A stretch of 64,000 nucleotides of DNA from JACVRN01 sp036389255 (GTDB lineage Bacteria; Acidobacteriota; Blastocatellia; Pyrinomonadales; Pyrinomonadaceae). The translations under genes and the position numbers were made by a program. The DNA is taken from contig DASVQI010000012.1 of the NCBI GenBank assembly GCA_036389255.1, forward strand, positions 1 to 64,000, read 5' to 3'. The notes under the pieces were generated by a model that saw nothing but the letters and a program-made list of their open reading frames with translations, did no database searches and was not told the origin of the DNA. Below, one piece after another: positions 26,160 to 33,881 of this stretch. Positions within the stretch are counted from its first letter, which is position 1; the number at the start of each line of letters is the position of its first letter.

Positions 26160-26753
26160 ATGCTTGTTCGTCCCGTCACACTCGAAGGCCGTTTTGTGCG
26201 GCTTGAGCCGCTTTCTCTATCTCATCTGGCGGAGCTGTGCGAGGCGGCGTTTGATGAGGAGCTCTGGCGTTACACGAACTCCGTGATAAAGACCGAGGGA
26301 GACTTGAGGGAGTACATAGAGACGGCGCTCAGGTGGCAGGAAGAGGGGAGCGCGCTTCCCTTTGCTACGATAGATAAAACGTCCGGGCGCGCAGTTGGAA
26401 GCACGCGTTTTGGAGCGATTGACACGGCGAACCGCCACATGGAAATCGGCTGGACTTGGATTGCCAGAGAGTATCAGCGCACCTACGTCAACACGGAGGC
26501 GAAGTATCTGATGCTCGGCCACGCCTTTGAAGACTTGAGCTGCCTGCGCGTGGAATTCAAGACCGACTCTTTGAATGAAAAGTCACGCCGCGCACTTTCG
26601 CGCATAGGCGCTCTTGAAGAGGGCACGTTCCGCAATCACATGATTATGCCCGGCGGGCGGATACGCCATTCGGTCTACTTCAGCATCATTGACACGGAAT
26701 GGCCCGAAGTGAAAGCCGCCCTCGAAGAAAAGCTCGGCTCAGGACGGAAGTAA
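26160..26753 (+). CDS. GNAT acetyltransferase, RimJ/RimL type
   Basis: This 197-residue protein starts LVRPVTLEGRFVRLEPLS, typical of the RimL-like branch that acetylates amino groups of proteins or small molecules. The acetyl-CoA site region is EIGWTWIAREYQRTYVN, followed by LSCLRVEFKTDSLNEKSRRAL with the conserved Asn-x-x-Ser-x-x-x-Leu. Substrate is unknown. The ATG directly abuts the tandem repeat at 26046-26156 and no ribosome site is obvious, so expression may depend on glnA readthrough. Confidence 0.87.
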   Translation: MLVRPVTLEGRFVRLEPLSLSHLAELCEAAFDEELWRYTNSVIKTEGDLREYIETALRWQEEGSALPFATIDKTSGRAVGSTRFGAIDTANRHMEIGWTWIAREYQRTYVNTEAKYLMLGHAFEDLSCLRVEFKTDSLNEKSRRALSRIGALEEGTFRNHMIMPGGRIRHSVYFSIIDTEWPEVKAALEEKLGSGRK

Positions 26754-26755
26754 GC

Positions 26756-26811
26756 AGGCAAAAGTAGAAGAGAAGGAAAGCACAGCTTCTCTTTCTCTTC
26801 TACTTTTGCCT
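26756..26811. terminator. 19-bp-armed hairpin between GNAT and patatin genes
   Basis: Perfect 19-bp outer arms (26756-26774, AGGCAAAAGTAGAAGAGAA, and 26793-26811) are extended by an imperfect inner stem ending GCACAGC. T-rich sequence follows (TCTTTTATCTTCTTTG). It separates convergent genes. Its words (AAAAGTAGAAGAG) resemble those at 10712. Confidence 0.75.
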
Positions 26812-26830
26812 CTTTTATCTTCTTTGCCTC

Positions 26831-29077
26831 TTAGAGATTCGGAGTGACACGCAGGGTCGGTTCGGGAACCGGATAGGGCTCCTCTTTCATCAGCCCAAGG
26901 TTATCCGTCCACCGGGTCGTCTGCATGAAGGTATGCACGGCGTCAAGAAGCTTGGTCACGTCCTCTCCCCATCCAGCCTTGTTTGGAAAGAAGAGCCCTT
27001 CGCGGCGCTGTAGCTCTATGAGCATCTTGTAGTCGAAGGCGGGCGGGTCGCTGGCCATCACTTCCTTCAGGCGAGAGAGGTTCTTCTCCAACTCGCGCAC
27101 CAGCACGCGGAAGCGAATCCATTGATGATGCTCGAACTTGAAATAATGTAGCAGCTTCTCGCCAGCCAGCTCTCCCTTGACGACCACCTCCTGAATAATG
27201 TCGGGCGGCATCTCCAGATTAAGGCCGCCCTCTTTGTCAGAGAGCGCTATGCTCACTATGCGCTCTCTGTAGCCGGGCAGGCGTGACTGCGTGTTGTCGC
27301 GGTAGTTCTGCGCTATGTTGAAGATTTCTCCCAGAAAGCGTGTCAGGCTGGGAATTTCAACCCAAGTCGGCAGCATCTCGTCTCGTATGCCCGGCAGGTA
27401 GACCGCCTGAGAAGTGTCCTTCTTCCCTTTGCTGCTTATGTCGGAGGCGGCCTGCTCCGTCACCAGGCTGTAGTTATCCATCTTCACCTCCATCATCATC
27501 ATCTTCTCGTCCTTGGAGGTCTTCAGCCTGTTTTTCGGCTCGTAATCGTCGCGCTTGCGTTCGGGCAGCGAAGTCAGGTTGATGCCGAAGGTCGGGCGGC
27601 GCGGCAGCCATGAATCGAAGAAGTGTATCGGGAAGTTGCTACAGATGCCGCCGTCGCTGAAGAGGTTCTCCTGCATGTGCCGCCCGTCTAGCACAACCTC
27701 TTGGCCGCTACGCTGTGCATCTATTACCTCTTTGTCGGGCATGATGGTGTAAAGGGGAATGGCGGAGATGAGCACGGGAAAGCTCAGGCTCATGCGCGTT
27801 GCCACTATGACGGGGAAGTCTTTGGCTTCGGGCAGAAACAGGTAGCCTTCAGGAGCCTTGTAACGAGTCTTGCCAGTGCTGTTATTTATCTCCTTGATTG
27901 CGCTGCCCTTCTTCGTCATGTGCTCCACGACATTCGGGGGGAACAGCTCTCCGAACTCTTTCACGTTGAAGAGAAAGAGCTTGCCTTCAAAAGGCAGAAC
28001 GTAGGGCTGGCCCTGACTCAGGTTCGATGTCACCATCGTCAGGTCAATCTGTTTCTGGTCGTTATCCTTCTCCTTGCGCCACAGTTGGCCGAAGACGAGC
28101 GGCTCTTTGCCTTTCGGCAAGCCTGCTAGGCTGTTAATCCGCCGGTCTAGCCAGACCGTGAGGGGCGGAATGTTTGACGGCCTCTCACCGCTCACCCCGT
28201 CGCAGATGCCGAACCAGTTCTCTTTCAGCTCGTAAGTTATTATGTGAAGAAGGCGCTTCACGCCATTTATGATGCCCCCCGCCCAGTTGCCCGCGATTCC
28301 CACTAGAACTGCGACCGTCATAATCAGTATCGCGAGCGGCCACAGAGCATCCGTCCAGTTGACGGTTCTGCCGAATATCCAGACGGCTGAGACGTAGTAA
28401 AGAAGAAGCGAGAAGATGGACACAATCATGGCTGCGCCCGCGCCGCCAGCAAGCGACCTGACCCACCATTCGTTGCTGTTCTCTTCAAAGGCCGCAGCGT
28501 CCGTCTGCTTAAAAGCATCCCTGAAGGTTGAAAGAGCCTTCACCGGGCTCTTGTTCCAGTCTTTATCAAGCTTCGGGTTCGTAAGATAGAGAAACATATC
28601 CAGAAGCGGTCGCGTCTCAGGCGTCGGCTGGAAAAGGTTGCGCAGGTTGCTGCCCTTTCCGAGCCATTCCTGCACCTTTTTCAGGCGCTTGAAGGCTCCG
28701 GTGCCGCGCCCGCCGAAGCGGCGACCGTGCTCGGCAGCCGCAGTCACGGCCGCGGCTATGGCCCCGGCGCTCGTGCCGCCCACGTTGCGGAAGCGGTATT
28801 TGCGCGCCAGCTTAATCACCAGAGGGGGATAGACTATGCCGCTCGTGATGCCGCCCTTCATTATCAGGTCGCACTCCTTCAGGCACCCTTCATCCCCGCA
28901 CAGGCAGCCCGTCTGATTATCCTCAGGGCTAGCGGCGCAGTAGTCGCTACAGTAGGGCGCGTGGCTATTTTGCGCCTCGCAATTACAGCCTTCGTGCGCG
29001 CATGTGTTCGCGGGTTCGCTCGTTGAGGGAGAGTGGTCGCCGTTGCTCGCCTGCGAGGTTTCTGTTTCTTCGTCCAT
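26831..29077 (-). CDS. patatin-like phospholipase with metallothionein-like N terminus
   Basis: This 748-residue protein has an unusual layout. Residues 26-69 hold nine Cys (26, 31, 33, 43, 47, 58, 60, 65, 69) in the order CAHEGCNC...YCSDYC...CLCGDEGC, which matches the bacterial (SmtA-type) metallothionein pattern. The patatin domain follows at once: MKGGITSG oxyanion loop (73-80), nucleophile Ser103 in GTSAG, and catalytic Asp475 in DGG. Two membrane segments (about 212-234 and 245-265) interrupt it. It should be a membrane-bound serine lipid hydrolase; metal binding by the N terminus is inferred. It stands alone on the minus strand. Confidence 0.88.
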   Translation of the reverse strand: MDEETETSQASNGDHSPSTSEPANTCAHEGCNCEAQNSHAPYCSDYCAASPEDNQTGCLCGDEGCLKECDLIMKGGITSGIVYPPLVIKLARKYRFRNVGGTSAGAIAAAVTAAAEHGRRFGGRGTGAFKRLKKVQEWLGKGSNLRNLFQPTPETRPLLDMFLYLTNPKLDKDWNKSPVKALSTFRDAFKQTDAAAFEENSNEWWVRSLAGGAGAAMIVSIFSLLLYYVSAVWIFGRTVNWTDALWPLAILIMTVAVLVGIAGNWAGGIINGVKRLLHIITYELKENWFGICDGVSGERPSNIPPLTVWLDRRINSLAGLPKGKEPLVFGQLWRKEKDNDQKQIDLTMVTSNLSQGQPYVLPFEGKLFLFNVKEFGELFPPNVVEHMTKKGSAIKEINNSTGKTRYKAPEGYLFLPEAKDFPVIVATRMSLSFPVLISAIPLYTIMPDKEVIDAQRSGQEVVLDGRHMQENLFSDGGICSNFPIHFFDSWLPRRPTFGINLTSLPERKRDDYEPKNRLKTSKDEKMMMMEVKMDNYSLVTEQAASDISSKGKKDTSQAVYLPGIRDEMLPTWVEIPSLTRFLGEIFNIAQNYRDNTQSRLPGYRERIVSIALSDKEGGLNLEMPPDIIQEVVVKGELAGEKLLHYFKFEHHQWIRFRVLVRELEKNLSRLKEVMASDPPAFDYKMLIELQRREGLFFPNKAGWGEDVTKLLDAVHTFMQTTRWTDNLGLMKEEPYPVPEPTLRVTPNL

Positions 29078-29317
29078 GTTTTTGACTCCTTGTGTGGCTC
29101 AGGCTCGATTCCTGCCAGAGTGTTGTAAAACAGGATTGCGGATTTGAGATAGAACGCCCTTGCGGCGCTCTTTGATGAGAGCTTCGACCTTCGGCGCGGG
29201 CCTTAGACTTGCGGCGCAATATATCATAATCGGTTTGCGTAAAGTATAAATATTGAAGAGACTATTGCCGTAGAGGTTTTCTAAGAAGTGTTAGCTTAGT
29301 CTCCGTTCGGGAGGCGG

Positions 29318-32314
29318 TTGATTGATTTGACTTCCACGCGGGAACAGATAGAAGCGCTCGTCAGAGATTTGCCGGACAGGGAGGCTGCGCGCCTCTTTTA
29401 CGAGCGAGCAACGTCGGAGAACGCGCAGGCGGCCCGCATGCTGGCGCGCGACTCCGGGCTGCTCTCCGACGTGCTTGCGCTCGCGGCATGGAGCCCGCTT
29501 CTGGCCACCACGCTTGAGCAGAACGCGGAGTACTTTCAATGGCTGGCGCGTGAGCGCACGCACCCGCGCCTTAAGACTCGTGAAGAGCTTGGAGAATCGC
29601 TCGCGCGCTTTCACCTGACCCATTCGCAGCTTGACCCGCAAGTCCTGCTGGCTCGCTTTCGCCGCCGCGAGTTGCTTCGCATATACCTGCGCGACATACG
29701 GCGCATCAGTACGCTGGTAGAGATAACGGAAGAGCTGTCGAATCTGGCTGACGCCGTGCTGGAGCACGCGCTCTCGATTGCGCGTCAGGAGCTTGATAAT
29801 CGCTACGGCACGCCGCTTCGCATGACCGAGCGAGGCCGCACCGCTTCCGCCGCTTTCACCATAGTAGCTCTGGGCAAGCTAGGCTCCTTCGAGTTGAACT
29901 ACGCCTCCGACATAGACCTGATGTTCATCTACTCGGACGAGGGCGTGACCTCCGGCAAGGGCACGCGCGGCGAGACAACGAATCGGGAGTACTTCGTCAA
30001 GCTGGCCGAGATGGTCGCGCGCCTCGTGGGTGACCCGTCGGGAGAGGGCGCTGCATACCGCGTTGACCTGCGCCTGCGACCGCACGGTCGCGTAGGCCCG
30101 CTCGCATCGTCACTGGAAGAGGCCGTACGTTATTACCGCGAGGCCGCGCAGGCGTGGGAGCTACAGGCATTGATTCGCGCGCGCGCGGCGGCCGGTGACC
30201 CGGCGCTTTACACTCGCTTCGCAGACCGCGTTCGCCACAGGGTCTATCGCACGGACGAAACCGTCACGCGCGCTCTGGCGAACGTTCGATTGGCCAAGCA
30301 GAAGATTGACCGTCATCACGGCGCGAGCGGGCGCGGCTTCAACGTCAAGCTGGGGCGCGGCGGCATACGCGAGATTGAGTTCATAGCGCAGGCGCTGCAA
30401 CTGGCGCTGGGCGGGCGCGACGACTGGCTCAGAGCGCCGCACACGCTCATCAGCTTGGGACGCCTTGCCGACCGCCACCTCATCACGGAGCGCGAGCGCA
30501 CGGAGCTTTTCGACGCCTACGTCTTCCTTCGCACGCTTGAGCATCGTCTACAGATGGAGCAGGGGCTACAGACTCACACCGTGCCGGAAGACCTCGCGCG
30601 CAGGCTGCTTGTAGCGCGGCGCATGAACTTTGATGGCCGCGAAGCGCTCGAAAGCTTCAACCGTGCGCTCGCCGCGCACACGCGAAATGTCTGCAAAGCA
30701 TATGACCGCGTCTTTGTAGAAGCGGTGCATGAAAGCGACGCTAATGTGGATGAAGGAGCGGCTTGTGAAAGTCGGCCGGGAGAGGCGGAGCTTGAAGCTT
30801 CCGAAAGGCACACGGCTTCAGCTTCGCCAGCTTCCTCTTCATCTTCCGTGCAGCAGCTTGAGCCGACCGAAGAGGCTCTCATACACGCCGCCGCTTCAGC
30901 CGCAGAAATCTTTGCCGCGCGCCTTTCCTCTGCCGGGCCTGCCGCAAAGCAGATGAAGGCGGAAGAGTTGACGCGACTGCTTCAGGAAGCGGCGGGCGGC
31001 TCTCTGAATCCGCGACGGGCATTGATGCTCATCTCGCGCGTGGCCTCGTCTCTGGATAAATCGCAGGCGGAGGTGGAGGTTTCGCTCGCGCGCCTTTCGG
31101 CGCTGGTAGAGTTGTGCGGGGCATCCGAGCGCTTCGGTGAGATGCTCGCCGCCAACCCGGTCTTAATCAACGCGCTGCCCGTAGAAGAAGAGGCTAGAGC
31201 CGCGCCCGATTGCCGCGCTCTGTTGCTGGCGGCAGTAGAACGCGAGGAGAGCTTCGGCGCGGAGTTGGCCGCGCTGCGCCGCGCTTGGGCCGCCGTGATG
31301 ATTGAGACGGGGGCGCTGGATGCTGCGGGCGCAATCTCAATCAGGGAGTCCAACCGCCGCCAGACGGAGCTGGCCGAAGCGAGCCTGGATGCGGGATACC
31401 TGATAGCGCGGCGCGAGTTGGAGAGACGCTACGGAGCGCTTCAATCGGAGCCGCGCATGGCTGTGCTCGGGCTTGGCCGTCTGGGCGGAGGCGGCGTTGA
31501 TTACGGCTCAGACCTTGATGTCATACTGATTTATGACGACGAGCGGCCTTCGCCCCTCTCTTCGCTCAATCACGCAGAAGCTTACGGTCGTTTGAGCGAG
31601 ATGCTGGTCGCGGCCCTCTCAAGCCTGACGCGCGAAGGAACCTTGTATAGAGTAGACCTGCGCCTAAGACCCGACGGGCGAAACGGCGCTTACGCTTCCG
31701 GCGCTGGCGCTTTCCTCAGTTACCTGAAGGAGCGCGCGGTCGCGTGGGAATGGCTGGCTTACGTGAAGCTGCGCGCGGCTGGCTGCGAGCGCGAGCTTGG
31801 ACTCGGAATCGAGGAAGAGGCTCGACGCACTCTTCACACGGCGGCGCAGACAATCGCGCCGGACATACTGCAAGCGGAGACGCGGCGGGTGCGCGAGCGG
31901 CTTGAGCAGGAGAGGGTCGGAAAAAAGAGCGGCCGCGTGATAGACATCAAGTACGGAGCGGGCGGCATGCTGGATGTTTACTTCGCCACGCGCTATCTTC
32001 AGCTCAGGGACAACGTGCCCGACGAAGCCTCTGACCGCTCCACGCGGGCCACGCTCTCTCGCCTTCACGATGCGGGCTCGCTCGACGAGCAGGCGTTCGA
32101 GGCGATGAGCGCGGCTTATGCTTTCCTTCGCACGCTCGACCACAACCTGCGTCTGGTACTGGGCCGCTCGACGCGCCTGCCTTCAGCCGACAACCCTGCG
32201 CTCGCTGACATCGCGCGCAAGATGAATTTCGCTTCACCGGCAGAGCTTACAGACGCGCTCGCCATTCACATGAGAAAGACGCGCGAGGCGTACGACCGCA
32301 TCACAGGCTCCTGA
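29318..32314 (+). CDS. glnE: glutamine synthetase adenylyltransferase/deadenylase
   Basis: This 998-residue protein has the two nucleotidyltransferase domains of GlnE. The first carries LGSFELNYASDIDLMFIYSD, the second LGGGGVDYGSDLDVILIYDD; each supplies the Gly-Ser/Asp-x-Asp metal site. In enterobacteria the N-terminal domain removes AMP from glutamine synthetase and the C-terminal domain adds it. Between them is a Ser/Ala/Glu-rich linker (about 480-520). The start is TTG at 29318 after GGAGG with tight spacing; a TTG at 29327 is the alternative. Its target GlnA is encoded upstream at 24618 and keeps the modified tyrosine. Confidence 0.94.
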   Translation: MIDLTSTREQIEALVRDLPDREAARLFYERATSENAQAARMLARDSGLLSDVLALAAWSPLLATTLEQNAEYFQWLARERTHPRLKTREELGESLARFHLTHSQLDPQVLLARFRRRELLRIYLRDIRRISTLVEITEELSNLADAVLEHALSIARQELDNRYGTPLRMTERGRTASAAFTIVALGKLGSFELNYASDIDLMFIYSDEGVTSGKGTRGETTNREYFVKLAEMVARLVGDPSGEGAAYRVDLRLRPHGRVGPLASSLEEAVRYYREAAQAWELQALIRARAAAGDPALYTRFADRVRHRVYRTDETVTRALANVRLAKQKIDRHHGASGRGFNVKLGRGGIREIEFIAQALQLALGGRDDWLRAPHTLISLGRLADRHLITERERTELFDAYVFLRTLEHRLQMEQGLQTHTVPEDLARRLLVARRMNFDGREALESFNRALAAHTRNVCKAYDRVFVEAVHESDANVDEGAACESRPGEAELEASERHTASASPASSSSSVQQLEPTEEALIHAAASAAEIFAARLSSAGPAAKQMKAEELTRLLQEAAGGSLNPRRALMLISRVASSLDKSQAEVEVSLARLSALVELCGASERFGEMLAANPVLINALPVEEEARAAPDCRALLLAAVEREESFGAELAALRRAWAAVMIETGALDAAGAISIRESNRRQTELAEASLDAGYLIARRELERRYGALQSEPRMAVLGLGRLGGGGVDYGSDLDVILIYDDERPSPLSSLNHAEAYGRLSEMLVAALSSLTREGTLYRVDLRLRPDGRNGAYASGAGAFLSYLKERAVAWEWLAYVKLRAAGCERELGLGIEEEARRTLHTAAQTIAPDILQAETRRVRERLEQERVGKKSGRVIDIKYGAGGMLDVYFATRYLQLRDNVPDEASDRSTRATLSRLHDAGSLDEQAFEAMSAAYAFLRTLDHNLRLVLGRSTRLPSADNPALADIARKMNFASPAELTDALAIHMRKTREAYDRITGS

Positions 32315-32334
32315 AAAGGGGCGCGCGTGAGATT

Positions 32335-32532
32335 CTATCCTCTCTCTTCCCGTGCGGTCGCTTCGTGCCAGCAGCGCGTACACCAGCGATGGCGCGCGCG
32401 ACGCTCTTCCGGGCTGTAGTCCGTGTTGGCAGGCAGTCGTAGAGTGACTTCGCGCTCTTCCTCCGTCAGCTCGTCCCACGGAAGCATGCGGCCTTCACCG
32501 CAACGAGAGCATCTGTCTACAAGAGATTTCAT
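32335..32532 (-). CDS. small zinc-ribbon protein
   Basis: From the ATG at 32532 the product is 65 residues: a CSRCG pair near the N terminus and a CTRC pair near the C terminus, 43 residues apart, flanking a charged helix (LTEEEREVTLRL). Two CxxC pairs suggest one zinc site. The codon use and even spacing of Cys make it more likely a real gene than a shadow, but the family is not recognised. It converges on glnE with a 20-bp gap. The frame is open 13 codons upstream of this start. Confidence 0.6.
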   Translation of the reverse strand: MKSLVDRCSRCGEGRMLPWDELTEEEREVTLRLPANTDYSPEERRARHRWCTRCWHEATAREERG

Positions 32533-32609
32533 GCGGCCCGTCTCCCATCCTGAATCCTCAAAGGGTAACATAGAGCGTCTGATGTCCGTACCAATCGGAA
32601 CTCATAGAC

Positions 32610-33677
32610 TTATTTACCTTCTGATAGTTGCCATACGTTAACAGTCTTGTCCTCGCTGGCGCTGGCAATCCACGCTCCGTCGGGACTGAAGGTCACGAAA
32701 AATACGTCGTTGGAATGCTCTGCAAAAGTTTGAATTAACTTTCCGTCCTCAAGGTTCCAGAGTCGCATCGTGACCCATTTATTGGAATCCGAAGCGCCGA
32801 AAATATTCTGCACAAGCTCTCCGAAAATATTTCTATCTCTTCCGCCGCTCAACACCCGCTTGCCGTCCGGGCTCAAAGCGACTGAATAGATGTGCTCGCT
32901 ATCGCCCTGAAAGGAGCGTATCAAACTTCCGTCGCCAGCATTCCAGAGCTTCACGGAACTGTCATCGCTGCTGCTGGCTAAATACTTTCCGTCTTTGCTG
33001 AACGTCACGCTCAAGACCGCTTCCGTGTGGCCTTGAATTGTTCTGGCGAGCTTGCCCTCCGTCAGGTTCCAGATGTTTATCTTCTTATCAAAGCTCCCGC
33101 TCGCAAGCCATTTCCCGTCGGGACTGAAAGCAACCGACCAGATGTTAAGAGAATGCCCCTGCAAGGTCTGCCGCAAACTTCCCTGATTAACGTCCCATAA
33201 CTTTATGGTAGTGTCTTCGCAGCCGCTCGCAATAGTCTCGCCGTCAGGACTGAAGGCTAGCGCCCAGATTGTCCCCGAGTGGCCGGAAAAGGTTTTAAGA
33301 AGTGCGCCGTCCGCCACCTGCCAGAGCCTCACGTTGGAATCGAAGCTGCTTGTCGCCAAGTAGCGCCCGTCGGGGCTGAACGCAAGGCCCGTTACGCCCG
33401 CAGGATGCTCAAGAGTACGAAGCACCCGGCCATCTTTTTTCTGCCAGATTCTGACCTTGCCATCAACGCCAGCGCTCGCCAGCGTTTCGCCGTCCGCGTT
33501 GAATCCGACTCTGAGCACTACATCCGAATGTTCCGTGAATTTGAGATGATGCCTTGCGATTCGGCCATCTACCTCCGCAGGCTTCTTCCAGACTTGAAAA
33601 TAGAGAACGGTAAATGTAGAGAGCAGTAAAACCGCCGCGACGGCGATGTATATCTTCACTTTCACAGCTTTTTTCAT
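32610..33677 (-). CDS. membrane-anchored seven-bladed WD40 protein
   Basis: The start is set at the ATG at 33677 (MKKAVKVKIYIAVAAVLLLS), which gives a signal anchor; the 50 codons upstream in frame look non-coding. The rest of the 355 residues is seven WD40 repeats, each with FSPDGxxLASxSxDxxxxLW, enough for one closed propeller. The sixth repeat has a roughly 20-residue insertion (RNIFGELVQNIFGASDSNKW). It probably sits on the outer face of the membrane as a protein-binding platform. Its partner is unknown, and the neighbours give no clue. Confidence 0.85.
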   Translation of the reverse strand: MKKAVKVKIYIAVAAVLLLSTFTVLYFQVWKKPAEVDGRIARHHLKFTEHSDVVLRVGFNADGETLASAGVDGKVRIWQKKDGRVLRTLEHPAGVTGLAFSPDGRYLATSSFDSNVRLWQVADGALLKTFSGHSGTIWALAFSPDGETIASGCEDTTIKLWDVNQGSLRQTLQGHSLNIWSVAFSPDGKWLASGSFDKKINIWNLTEGKLARTIQGHTEAVLSVTFSKDGKYLASSSDDSSVKLWNAGDGSLIRSFQGDSEHIYSVALSPDGKRVLSGGRDRNIFGELVQNIFGASDSNKWVTMRLWNLEDGKLIQTFAEHSNDVFFVTFSPDGAWIASASEDKTVNVWQLSEGK

Positions 33678-33881
33678 ACGGGCTTTCGTGCGACAGCGCT
33701 CGGCTAAAATCTGCCCGCGACTTGAGCCACGGACGAATAGTATTAACGCGCGAGGCCGGGTTTGATTAACAATCTGATGCGGGACTTCAGCCGATGTTTG
33801 AGTAAAAGAGTGAAAGCGATGTAACATCAGGCCCGTCGTCTCTTAAAAAATTGAGGAAGGCAGAAGGCTTTAGCCGGAAAG

